Below are positions 50,301-60,838 of a DNA stretch of 64,000 bases, piece after piece. The stretch is from Paracyclopina nana. Lineage: Eukaryota; Arthropoda; Copepoda; Cyclopoida; Cyclopettidae. The translations under genes were made by a program, and so were the position numbers. The notes below the pieces were generated by a model. It made no database searches and was not told the origin of the DNA. It saw only the letters and a list, made by a program, of their open reading frames with translations. The DNA is taken from NCBI GenBank assembly GCA_019096065.1, contig JAGUCH010000002.1, positions 2,368,501-2,432,500 on the forward strand, given 5' to 3'. The number at the start of each line of letters is the position of its first letter. The stretch's first letter is position 1.

Positions 50301-51118
50301 TGTGCGCGCATCAGCTGCAACTATTGATGAATTACGTTTATTTAGTTGCTGGCTAAATTACGATTCTACCCTAATGTTTGCCCAATTGATTCCGATTACT
50401 GTGATGATTGTGGCCACAATTATGATGATTGAAGCTGCTGGATCAGTTGATGAAAATACTATGACCAGATTGGATGGTGAATTTAAACTTTCCCGCCTTT
50501 TCCAATTTTCAAACAAACTTTTTGTAGGATCTGACGAGATACAGAGGACATCGGCAAAATATATGCACCGATCGCTTATTTTAAGATGCGGCCTTTGCTT
50601 TGTGAGCTTCTTGATTGGATCGTTGGCCTTTTACCAGCAAAACTTTGGCCTCTACTTCATCTTCACTGTGCTCAATGGCATTCTGGGATTCACCATCTTC
50701 TTTTTCCACTGCACCAGCAACGAAACGGTAACTTAGGCCTGGTTCACCTGGATATTATGACGCGTCATTATGGCGCGATATTATGAGGATATTTGGAAAT
50801 ATCGGGTATTTGCAAAATAATTTTACGAATTTTTTCTTCGAATTTGCTCTTTTGTGATCAAAACCCTTTGCCTAAAATAATAAAGTCTCGATATTTCCTT
50901 TTATTTCGCTCCGATATTTTGTAATATCGAGCCATAATGACGCGTCATAATATCCAGGTGAACCGCGCCTTAATATTTTATGCTTAAAAATAATGTTGGT
51001 TTCACAACCTTTTTAATATTTATCCTAGGTGAGGGCTAAATTGTCTCAATGTTTTGGCAAGATGTGCGGCAAGAAAACCAGTGAAACGGAGACTCAACCA
51101 ATCATAAATGATGATTAA
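47330..51118 (+). CDS. Adhesion-type 7TM receptor with PAN, TSP1 and EGF ectodomain, 910 aa
   Basis: Eleven exons (47330-47500, 47560-47890, 48078-48536, 48595-48969, 49073-49459, 49518-49643, 49703-49941, 49996-50219, 50346-50476, 50528-50727, 51029-51118) join in phase and total 911 codons. Signal peptide residues 1-22; a PAN-like module (exons 1-2); a Thr-rich linker with RRKR, a furin-type site; PAN; TSP1 (WSPWS); a shorter TSP1 (WSEWG); two more PAN modules; an EGF module (CLGNGDC..CICRMG); then seven membrane segments from about residue 645. HMNIEISLLLAHICLIPDL (TM2), the TM3 stretch ending LEAVFMY and the CWL before TM5 are typical of the secretin/adhesion GPCR superfamily. The EGF exon leads straight into TM1 with no room for a GAIN/GPS cleavage domain. 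AATAAA lies at 51142. It is probably a surface receptor for a matrix or secreted ligand. Confidence 0.85.
50222..50345. other. CpG-rich intron between the TM4 and TM5 exons
   Basis: This intron begins GTAAGC and contains GTGCGCGCGCGCGTC, GTGCGCGCACGCG and GGGCGCGCC, far richer in CpG than the neighbouring introns. A similar patch lies in the LNR gene at 57150. It may be a remnant of a shared mobile sequence. Confidence 0.5.
50736..50969. mobile_element. MITE family A copy inside the last intron of the 7TM gene, 234 bp
   Basis: GGCCTGGTTCACCTGGA faces TCCAGGTGAACCGCGCC, with TTA on both sides. The left end lies only 8 bp after the splice donor at 50728. The inner ends carry TATTATGACGCGTCATTA and its mirror, a variant not seen in the other copies. 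Confidence 0.85.
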
Positions 51119-51141
51119 AATGTGTACACTATATTTGGACA

Positions 51142-51147
51142 AATAAA
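51142..51147 (+). terminator. Poly(A) signal of the 7TM receptor gene
   Basis: AATAAA lies 24 bp after the stop codon and about 160 bp before the PHM start, so the receptor transcript probably ends in this gap. Confidence 0.55.
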
Positions 51148-51304
51148 AGCTAATGTCACAGAAAAGAGTAAAGTTTCGCCAATGCATCTCAATTACAGCA
51201 CATCAATTTAGATCATGAGAAAAGCTACCTGCAATCTTTGCTTGAACTGTACAAAATTCCGTTATGGAATTTTTTCAGTAGGGAGACTCAGTTAGCGAAG
51301 CAAG

Positions 51305-52435
51305 ATGATCAAAATTGTTGCTACCTGGGCATTTTTGGCAGTTTACTCAACAGTGAAGTGCGACGAGACTTTTCCCATTCTGATGCCAAATGTGCGCCCA
51401 AAATTGCCCTATGACGAATCCTACTTATGCACTGGAATTGCCACAAATCCCACGCAAGAGTTGTACATATCAGGATTCGAACCCAGGGCCTCAATGGAAA
51501 ATGTGCACCACTTGATGGTGGTGGGCTGCAGCAATCCGACTTTGGGAAGTCAGAGGCAAAATTTGTGGAACTGTGGTGGAACTTTGGGTGAAGAAAGCTT
51601 GGACTTTGGCGGGACTTGTCAAGGCGGAGAAATGCAGGTACGCATCGGAACTTTCCGCTAGCTACTCACGCAACCTATCCTTTTTCGTAATTTAGGTTAT
51701 GTTCATGTGGTCATTGAATGGAAGCTCAATTTTCTTCCCGGAAAATTCCGGAATGACCGTGGGTGGCTCAAGTCCAATCCAATTGATCGTTTTACAAGTG
51801 CATTACACCAATAACGAGCAAATTCCCCAATCTGGGGACGCCAGTGGAGTTTTGGTGCATTATGGGGCCAAAAAGCCTGATTACAACGTGGGCATTTTTA
51901 GCCTGCATAGCCATGGTTTAGCGAAGCCACTGGGCTTTTCTAATTGGGATTCGGCTTGCAGTCTGCAAATCAATGAAGGACAGCCTTTAATCCCTTTTGC
52001 ATTTTTGACTCATACTCATTCATTGGGAGTTGCCGCCAGTGGATGGCTGATCCAGGGCTCAAAATGGAGTCTCATTGGGAAATCAAACCCTCAAGTAAAT
52101 AATCATTATTGATTTAAAGAAAAAATATTTATAGCTTTTTTTGCCTTAAGGAGGCTCAGTCTTTTTATCCCGTTGCTACAGAAGGCTTGGAAATCACCGG
52201 AAAGGATACTTTAGCTTCCAGGTGTATTATGAAATCCACCAGGAAGCAAATGACCATGCAAGGCCTCTCGAAAAGCATGGAAATGTGTGATTATTTTGTG
52301 CTCTACAAGACCAAAGGCCAACTTTTGCCAGATAATAGCTGCACCGCAAACTCATCATTTACATGGGCCAATTATGGTCTGACTAATTATGCTCCTTTGT
52401 TTTTGAAAGATATTAAAATAAATGCTATCGATTAA
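51305..52435 (+). CDS. Phm: Peptidylglycine alpha-hydroxylating monooxygenase (PHM), 338 aa
   Basis: Three phase-0 exons (51305-51637, 51696-52094, 52151-52435) give 338 residues with an N-terminal signal peptide (IVATWAFLAVYS). PHM uses two copper ions, ascorbate and O2 to hydroxylate the terminal glycine of peptide precursors, the first step of C-terminal amidation in the secretory pathway. The expected ligands are present: His68-His69 in HHLMVVGC and His147 in QVHYTN for the CuH site; His217 and His219 in THTHSLG and Met289 in EMC for the CuM site. The length matches the PHM core, and no lyase (PAL) domain follows before the stop, so it is a stand-alone enzyme as in insects; PAL would have to be encoded elsewhere. 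The next gene starts only 76 bp downstream. Confidence 0.9.
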
Positions 52436-52511
52436 TCCATCAGAGAGGCCCCGAGTCTAGCCCTTTTTTACTCAGTTCCTGGCTTTTTCAAAGCATAGAA
52501 GCATCATAATC
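52436..52511 (+). promoter_or_regulatory. Very short gap between PHM and the LNR gene with an acceptor-like site
   Basis: No AATAAA is seen in these 76 bp. The pyrimidine tract CCCTTTTTTACTCAG (ending near 52475) looks like a 3' splice acceptor, followed about 37 bp later by the ATG of the next gene. This fits either an upstream noncoding exon of the LNR gene or an operon-type trans-splice site. Confidence 0.4.
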
Positions 52512-55500
52512 ATGGGGGATCAAAATCCAGGAGTTCGGAGAGGCAAAAACGTTTTTGGCCAAATTGTGTCGGTCAACTACACCATTGGATTAGGGGTTCA
52601 AAACTTCATATTATATTAAAAACAATTTTATTTTCAATGTGATTGTAGCAATTGCCAACTGCCTCAGATTTACCCGGGGTGGCAGCTTATGCTGAGCCAG
52701 TTGAGCTGACCCCAATTCAGTCTGAGCCAATCCGAGTGCAGCAGCCCCAGCAAAATGGCTACTCTCAGCAATTGCCCAGGAGCTACCAAAACAAATTTAG
52801 AGCAATCTCAGCCAGATCTAGAGCCTACTTGACAGAAAGGAAAAACAAAGCCATTTTTGCCAAAGGCTTGCTTGCTGTCTTTCTTGTGATTGCCCTATTG
52901 ATAGGTTGAAATTTGAAGAAAATTGTACAGAAAAATTTATTGTAATTTTTTCTATAGGTCTTCATGTGTGGAACCGCTATAAACAGTCGAAAAAGTTCAC
53001 CTTGAAACGCATGCAATTGAAGGGTGGCAAAGATGCTAACATGGGTGATGTTTTGCTGGGAGATGAACATGGACATTTTGGATACATTGATGGGCGCGGC
53101 TTTGGACTGAATGAGGTAAGGTCGCAATATAATGATGCACTCACGCAACCTCTCTGCATTCAGGCTCATGTGGTTTGCCGCAAATTTGGGAAGCAAGGAG
53201 CGATAGCTTTCACCAATGCACAGTGGGTCCCGTTGAAGCATTTTCCTCCATTTCTGATTTTTCGTCAAATCGGCAGTGCATTAGCAAAGCCCCTAAATGA
53301 CTGTAAAACTCGAACTTTTAACTCTTTCTAGCAAAGTCTTACGCACATCCACGCACTTTTTTTGCAATTCAACCCTGTTCATATTACTTTTTCTCTAATT
53401 TGACAGTGTTATAGGTTGGACAACCTTGGACATAAAAAGTTCTGCTAATATTTGGTTTAGTTTTACATGCAAATAGAAGAGTCATCTTTTTGGGTCAATT
53501 TTGACACTTATTTTAAATGAAATCCTGTTCTCTTGAGGCCTAAAATACTTAAACTAACTCTAATTAAAGGCTTCAACCAAAAAAAATTATAGTTCTAATG
53601 GAACAGTTGACGCTTGTAGCCACTTTTTGACATTTCTTTTTTCTTAGATTTTTTTTAGCAAATTCGGGTTGCTTCTCAAAAATGATCTTCATTTCACAAA
53701 TCAAATTGAATTTAGAGCCTTTTAAATGGCCATTTCTGATCACCAAGAACCCATAGGAACTATTATAAGATAAAAAAGTGTTTGAAACTGGATTTCATAA
53801 TTTAGCTGAAATGGAGAAATAAGGGTCTCCGTGGCCCACTGTGCAATGATCGACTCTTCACCTCGCATCTCAAGCCAAGATACGCATTTGTCGCCAAAAA
53901 CATGAGGTGCAATGGCCATGAGAGATCTTTGAATGAATGTCTCAAGCTTGAAGCGGAGTATTTTCCAAGCAAAACACAGGATCTAAGCACAGATCGCTTA
54001 GATCCCAAGCAGTTAGAGGAACATAATGTAAGCCAATACATTTTTGGCCTTAAGTACTAATTATTATCTTAGCAAATGTAGAGCCTGGGTGAAACTGTTA
54101 ATGCAGTAGGTGTTGTTTGCCAAGGGGCCAATTTCAATGGAGTTATGCTGGTGAATGGGTCAATTCCAAATGAGGGCAATCTGGTAGCTCTGAATTCCAT
54201 GGGCTACTTGGGCCCTGTTTGTGATGACCATTGGGGGCCCAATGATGTAAGCTTCTGCAAACTAATAAATAATCTTACAATTTTTCTTGAATCAATTGAT
54301 TTAACACAGGCTACTGTGGCTTGCCATCAACTCGGCTTTTCTTCTGCTAAATATGTGTCAAGAGGCTCATATTATGGCCAAGTTGGGCCAAGGTTTGCCA
54401 TGGATGGAGTTTCTTGCAAGGGAACAGAGACAAAGCTACAAAGATGCGTATTCGACAATCAAGACGATTGCTCTGGTAAAGAAGCTGCTGGGGTCATATG
54501 CACTGGTAAAATCGAATTTAAAAAAAAACTATTTTTAATTTAAAAAATGGAAAACATTTCATTTATATTATTCAACAGAGAGCTTACTTGAAAATGAATA
54601 TGAAACACTAGAGGAGACGAGTGAGTCATACTTACGTTTGGTTACGTTTTTTCACAACCCCTTCTGTACTAGCGACACCTAGTGGCCACTCAACAAATTG
54701 CAAGCATTACTTAATGGGCGACAAAAAATGTGATGAAGTCAATAACAAAGCAGACTGCCTTTTTGATGGGATGGATTGTAAGCTCATAGATCTTTGCCCA
54801 TCTCCAGAATACATCAACGATGGCATTTGTGATGATTTCGCAAATAATGACCTCTGTTTTTATGATGGTGGAGATTGTTGTGGTAATATTGCCAATGAAG
54901 CATTTTGCTTCTATTGTGAATGCAAAATAGGTAAAGTATCATTTCCTTTCGTTAATTCCATACTTTTTTAAGTTAATTTTGTTATTTTTAAATTATTAAA
55001 GGTGCTAATTGTGAAGAGGCAAAAATGAGCAATGGCAAATGTGACTCTGCCAATGATAGAGTGAGTTGTGGCTATGATGGCGGTGATTGCTTGCAAAATG
55101 GCTGCCAACCTGATTTGTACAGTGATGGCAAATGTGATGAGGTGAACAATTATTTCGACTGCAACTTTGATGGTGATGACTGCCATCTAGCGTGCATCGT
55201 TGAACTCCTTGGAAATGGCAAATGTGAGGCTATCAACAACAGAGCTCAATGCGCTTTTGATGGTGAAGATTGCCTTAATTTGCCCACAACGTGCTATCCT
55301 TTTGTGGGCAATGGCGTTTGTGATGTCAATGCTAACACTCCCCAGTGTGATTTTGATGGCGGAGAATGTTGCGCCGATTCTGGACCAATAACTGTATTTC
55401 TGATGCATTGCCCTCAATGTGGCTGCGTTGATCCAGGTACAAAATATTTAGGTCTACATGTAGTCAGGGCCAAATTATGAATTTATTTCATGTAGATCCA

Positions 55501-57842
55501 TGCATTAAGCCATTGATGGACAATTGGATTTGTGACCAAGTCAACAATAAAGTAGAATGCATATTTGATGGGCTGGACTGCTTTCAGGAATACATTGATT
55601 CCGCACTCACAACTGAAACAACGTCAACTCCTAATATTTGCGAACTTGCATCTATCAATGACAATGTCTGCGATGACCACAATAACAATGCATATTGCCA
55701 ATTCGATGGTGGAGATTGCTGCGGAGAAGATGTTATAAAGACATTTTGCATGTTCTGCGAATGCTTGCAATATTCATCTGTATTAACCCAAACTGCAACA
55801 ACCACCAATCCTGTCCCTTATAATTGTATTGGGTATTGGATTGCTGATGGCTATTGCGACGATTCTAACAATAATCAAGAATGTGCTTTTGATGGAGGAG
55901 ATTGTTGCAAATTCGACAAAATCACCACTTTTTGCGAAGACTGCCAATGCAAAGAAACTCCCCAGAATGGAACAACTACAATTGCCTACACTTTACATGC
56001 AAATTGCACTGACTCATGGATTGGAGATAAATATTGCGATGGCATGAACAACAATGAATTGTGCCAATTTGATGGGGGTGATTGCTGCAATCCCCTGAGC
56101 TTATTTGAGTTTTGTGTTGGAAATTGTGAATGCCTACAAAGCGAAGGTCTCGAAATCAAAGCCTAAAGTTAAATCTAAGAGCCTGACTAATTTATCATTT
56201 AGGGTGCTTGAATGCTATCCATGCTGGAGATGGCTATTGTGATGATGTCAACAATAATCCAGAGTGTGCCTATGATAATGGAGATTGCTGTGGAGCAATG
56301 TTACCTGGAAATTGCACCGATTGCTCTTGCAAAGATCCAAGTAAAAATTATTTAAACGTTTTTAAAGGCAAAAAATTAAAATCAATTCAACAGTTGGGTG
56401 CAATGATGCACTCATTGGAGATGGACACTGTGATATGGCCAACAATAAATCTGTTTGTTCTTATGATGGACAGGATTGCCTTTTGGGCTGCTTAAAAATA
56501 TCGTGGGCAGGTGATGGTTGGTGCGATGATTCAAACAATTTTGAAAGCTGCAACTTTGATGGTGGAGATTGCTGTGGACCTGATGTCCGGAAAAACTACT
56601 GCTTCGAATGCGAATGTAAGCAAGAAATTTGCAATCAAGATTTGCTTAACAACTCACAATGTGACTCTGAAAACGACTATGAAAGTTGCGGCTTTGATGG
56701 GGGTGATTGCCTGGAATTAGTGTGCCCTAAGCCAAACTATTCTGGAGATGGTTATTGCGATGATTGGAATAATATCCCAAGTTGTGATTGGGATGGTGGA
56801 GACTGCTGCCCTCCATATTATAACATCTTCTGGAGTGATTATTGCCTGGACTGCAAATGCCACACTGACATAAGTAAGAAAAAAATAAATGTACCAGCAA
56901 AACTACTTTGCAAGCATTTCTTGAGTATTTCTATAGTTTTATATGCTCTATCTTTCTGACAGAGTGATAGTATTACTAGGGCGTTCTCATATCGCAGTTT
57001 GGTCTAACCAAAACTGATTTTAGTAAAACCAAATTGATTCTGGTTAAACTAATCACAACAAGTATGCTGACTTTTGTCCGGACTAAAGTCAGTTTGGTCT
57101 AACCAGAATCAGTTTTGGTTAAACTAAAATGCGATATGAGAACGCCCTACTAGTGCGCGCTCAATGGCGCGGCGCGTCCACACTGCTCTGTGCTGCACTG
57201 CACTTTAGGCGGGCCGCGCCAGTGCGCGCACACTAGTCTGTGATGGCGCCGAAATTGCTTATTCCCTAAATCTTCTTTTTCAGATCAAGCTTGCTCTCCT
57301 GAACTTTATTTCAACCAAGTTTGTGATGAAGTCAACAATGTCGAAAGTTGCTCGTTTGATAATGGAGACTGCTTGTTTGTGATCGACCCCATGGAACCAG
57401 AACTGCCACCATTCAATGGAACTGCTTTGCCTGATTTTTTTCCTATGCTCGGATTTCCCGGATTACCTTGGCTGACAATGAAGTCAAAACCTAAAGAAGA
57501 CGAACTATCAAGGTGGGGCAAGGAGAGCTGCAAGCCATTGGACAATTACAAAGATGGGATTTGCGATCCATCTTTGAATACGAAGAAATGCAATTTCGAC
57601 GGAGGAGATTGCTGTGAAAACAGCAATCCTGGTTGGGATTCCAGGTGTGGCTCAAATTGTATATGCATACAAAAAGGTACCATGAACAAGCTTGATGATG
57701 AATACACAAACAATTTTTAATTTTCTTAGACAAGTGCAAAGAGGATTTGTTTGAGAATGGCAAATGTGACTTGGTGAACAACAACGAAGCTTGTAACTTT
57801 GACCAGCTTGAGTGCAGCTTGCTTAACATTTTGCACCAATAA
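52512..57842 (+). CDS. Type II membrane protein with two SRCR domains and about 18 Lin-12/Notch repeats, about 1,217 aa
   Basis: Exons: 52512-52595 (the least certain), 52649-52904, 52958-53115, 53164-53226, 53806-54027, 54082-54246, 54310-54505, 54579-54620, 54673-54930, 55002-55436, 55496-56146, 56203-56340, 56394-56873, 57284-57676, 57730-57842, total 1,218 codons in phase. No signal peptide is seen. A Pro/Gln-rich cytoplasmic part is followed by one membrane helix (GLLAVFLVIALLIGLHVW, about residue 107) in type II orientation. Two SRCR domains follow (VVCRKFG, RCNGHERSLNEC; then GPVCDDHWG, VACHQLGF, GVICTG). The rest is LNR modules of the form C..GDGYCDDxNNxxxCxFDGGDC; I count about 18, many followed by a CC..C.C extension. 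LNRs bind calcium and in Notch hold the receptor closed. No Notch ankyrin, EGF array or protease domain is present. I know no standard family with this architecture. Confidence 0.85.
56979..57147. mobile_element. MITE family B copy in an LNR-gene intron, TACTA duplication
   Basis: GGGCGTTCTCATATCGCAG faces its mirror ending GAGAACGCCC, with TACTA directly outside both ends, a second clear 5-bp duplication. The inner arms match the copy at 28383. Confidence 0.9.
57150..57236. repeat. CpG-rich imperfect palindrome
   Basis: ACTAGTGCGCGC at the left is mirrored by GCGCGCACACTAGT at the right around GGCGCGGCGCG and GGGCCGCGCC. It begins inside the target duplication of the adjacent family B element and lies in the same intron, so it may be an older element into which the MITE inserted. 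Confidence 0.55.
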
Positions 57843-58477
57843 TATATACTCTGCTATAATAAAAGTGTTCTTGCTTGGTATGATTTTCACTCGTCCTTGA
57901 CGGGAATTATGAACGAGTTGATAAGCCGAATCGGTCTTTGTTACGAATAAAATTGTGTCATCGATTCCCCTCACAAGTGAAGGGTAAATAACGAAAAAGT
58001 TCACCTACTTTGCCTCAGTGGCAAAATTAGAGCATTGGGATTACACGAAAGCTATCCTTTTTTGAAAAACCAAATCTAGTAGGGAATTTGATTGTCCATA
58101 TTTACTATTTTTTCGCGTGGAGTATACGATATTTTGTGCCTTTTATTCCATCATCACAGTCAAACCACAAAAAACGAAGGTGAAATGAAAGCACCAAAGT
58201 GCACTCAGTTCCCACAAGTGTCATATTAGAAAGCTTTGGCAATTCGCAGATTTCCATGAAAAAAACCAGCTTTTCAGAACTGTTAAAGTATTTCTAAAAA
58301 TTAGGTCTTTCAATGGTGCTTCTCCCCATTGTGTGTCCATGACACCAGTAGAAGAAAGCAGTCAAGTTTCCAAGTGTGAGTGCCACAGAAGCATTTTAGA
58401 AAGCTCTCACGCGAAGAGCATAAGTAGCCTTGCACAGAGCTCACTGTAAGTAGTATAGTAAGCAATGGCTTCTTAGA
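57843..58477. other. Intergenic gap between the LNR and ZFAND4 genes
   Basis: AATAAA at 57858-57863, 16 bp after the LNR stop, is a likely poly(A) signal. The rest, AT-rich up to the ZFAND4 ATG, should contain that gene's promoter; I see no clear TATA box. Confidence 0.5.
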
Positions 58478-60725
58478 ATGTCTGGCAAGAAGTCCTTTGG
58501 CATGCTTTTGGACACCTCAGAGGACGATGACGATGAGGAAGAAGAAGCTAGGCATCCACCTCCTTTGCAACAAGCCTCTCCAGGTCGAATTTTGTATACT
58601 CCCAATGGCGACCAGATCCTGGAGCTGTCCATCGAAACCTTGATGGGAACCACGTTTGAGGTCAGATTACCAGCCAAAACGTTGGTGTCCTCAATCAAAA
58701 ACAGGCTGCAAAGGTCTGAGGGTGTTCCAAGGCATCATCTACACATCATTCATGCAGGTAATTCCAGCCAAAGCAGCTGACTTAATGCAAAATGTAATAT
58801 CAAAACACGAATTCCTGTAGCAGAGGAGAAAGCTGCATGCTACGTATATACCTGTTTTTCGCTGTTATATATTACTACTTACGAGGAATTTCGGTCCAGC
58901 GAGTATGTTAACAATCTCGATAATCTGGATATCACCACAGGATTACCTTGCATGAACTGGGTTATATGCCAGATGGAATAACTCAGTATACCCGCAAGAA
59001 TAATTGCTCTCCAACGCGGTTATATGCGTCATTTCTGCTTTTTGACATGAAATGCCCTATTTTTCAGGTCAAGAACTCCCGGATGATTTGAGCCTTAAAA
59101 AGTGCGGAGTGCGTCACGGCGACCGGTTAAAATTGGTGTTAGCTATGCGCGGCGGACCGATCAACACAAGAAGAGTGGCGCTACCGGTATCTTCCTCCTC
59201 AAATGCTGCCAAATTGGACTTGCAAAATCTCATGCTGAAAAACAAGGATCAGATCATGGAGAAAATGCCCAGAAATGGCCAAGTGACAGTTCTGCTTTTC
59301 CGCGAAGGAGACAAAGTGAATGTTTACCACGTTCTGGAGAAACCAGATGGGAGCTTTTCTCCGCTGAGCAATTTGAGCCCTTTAAACTCCCCCAATTCGC
59401 CCCCCGATGACCCATCCGATTGGCCCGAATCCGGACACTCACTGAAGAGGCTACTGCATCAAGCTGAATCGGACTCGGACCTGGAATCGAACCCAGTACT
59501 GAAGCAAAGGCTCCGGGAAAACGCGTCCACCATGAACAAAATGTCAGAGTTGAGAACGCAAATGGAGAACTTGTCCATGCTCAAAAAGTCGAAAAAGAGG
59601 AAACATCACAAAGTTGCCAGGTAAAAAATTCGGCTTCATAGTACACTAGAGGATCTTTTTAAAATTCCTGCTTCAGGCCCAAATCCGGAAGAGCCAGGCT
59701 TTCATCTGCCAGCACCAATTACAGTAACGGCAAAGTCCCTTTGCCACCCATCAACTCTAGCCTTTTATCAATTGATGACCTGGTTGATAACCATGGCATT
59801 GAAGAGGAGGAGGACTTTTGCACCATTGAACCGATCAATGGCAAGCCTCCTTCGGGAGCATCAGCCCCAAGAATCCCCAAAGTGCCAAGCAGCAGTAGGA
59901 ATAAGGTTCCAGATTGGCTCAACAAAAACTACTTGCCTCATGGAAAACTGTACCTTTGAAGCAACTCAAAAACAGCAGCCAGTAGACACCTCTCCAAATG
60001 GCAGCAAATCCTCTTCTGCCAACATTGATCTGGTAGACTTGCAGTTCTGCCCCAAAAATGCCAGTCTGGAAATTGTCAGCCACAGGAAAACCCAAAAGCT
60101 CATCAGTACCGAAGTTATGGAGGAGTCCCCGTCAAATATCCAGCCCAAACTGAAGAATCCCAACTTACTCAAGCAGAGGAGCAAAACGAGGCTAAATTTG
60201 TCCTCGAGTGATTCCAGTCCAAGAACCAAAGCAGCTGAGCTGAGGAAGCGCTGGATCAAAAAGAAGAAAAGCGAGAGTCATGTCAACAACAAAGATTCGG
60301 AAAGTGAGTCGATCCTCCCGCAGTCCGACTCCGCGACCAGTTTAGCTTACACTTCAGTCATGTCAGAGAGTAACAGTTCAGTCCAACTGGTGAAAACCAG
60401 CTCCCCGCTGTTGCCCTTCAGGTCTGGGTCAAGGGGTGGCAGCTCTCGGAAGTCGTCCAGTGGGAAAAATAGGCCCAAGTTTGTCGCGAACACTTTGCAA
60501 CAGCAGAGCAACAATGCCAAGAAGAACAAACCCAACCGATGTGCTAAATGCAACAAGAAAATCAATATCACCAACACTTTTGGCTGCAGGTGTGACCTCA
60601 ATTTCTGCCCTAAACATAGGCACCCAGAATTGCATGAATGCTCTTATGATTACAAAACCGAAGGCAGGAAACAATTGGAGGCTGCCAATCCTTTGGTGGT
60701 GTTGCCAAAATTGCCAAAAATATGA
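58478..60725 (+). CDS. Zfand4: ZFAND4-like protein: N-terminal ubiquitin-like domain and C-terminal AN1 zinc finger
   Basis: Exons 58478-58757, 59068-59620 and from 59677. After an acidic N-terminus comes a ubiquitin-like domain (LSIETLMGTTFEVRLPAKTL to LKLVLAMRGGPINTRRV, the last motif being a hallmark of vertebrate ZFAND4). A long Ser-rich linker with basic clusters follows, then an AN1 finger (CAKC, CRC, CPKHRH, HEC) and the conserved C-terminus ending VLPKLPKI. One problem: the frame entered at 59677 stops at 59957-59959 (CTT TGA), and the rest is in the +1 frame to 60725. A GT..AG intron at 59895-59961 (67 nt, no pyrimidine tract) restores one frame of 604 residues. Alternatives are a +1 ribosomal frameshift at CTT-TGA or a base error. 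ZFAND4 is expected to act in ubiquitin-linked protein quality control. Confidence 0.88.
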
Positions 60726-60766
60726 AGGAAATAGCCACACTTTGTTTATTATCTGTGATGATCTGG

Positions 60767-60772
60767 AATAAA
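60767..60772 (+). terminator. Poly(A) signal of the ZFAND4 gene
   Basis: AATAAA about 42 bp after the stop codon, in the 113-bp gap between the convergent ZFAND4 and lectin-gene stops. Confidence 0.5.
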
Positions 60773-60838
60773 TTGCTGAAGTATTTCTTTATTAAGCTTG
60801 CAAGTTTCTGATATTGCCCAAATACATTTTTACTACTA

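Noticed and set aside
51470..51490. GGATTCGAACCCAGG, resembling a tRNA T-arm
   Set aside because: It lies inside a PHM exon and codes for conserved protein; no acceptor stem or anticodon arm pairs around it.
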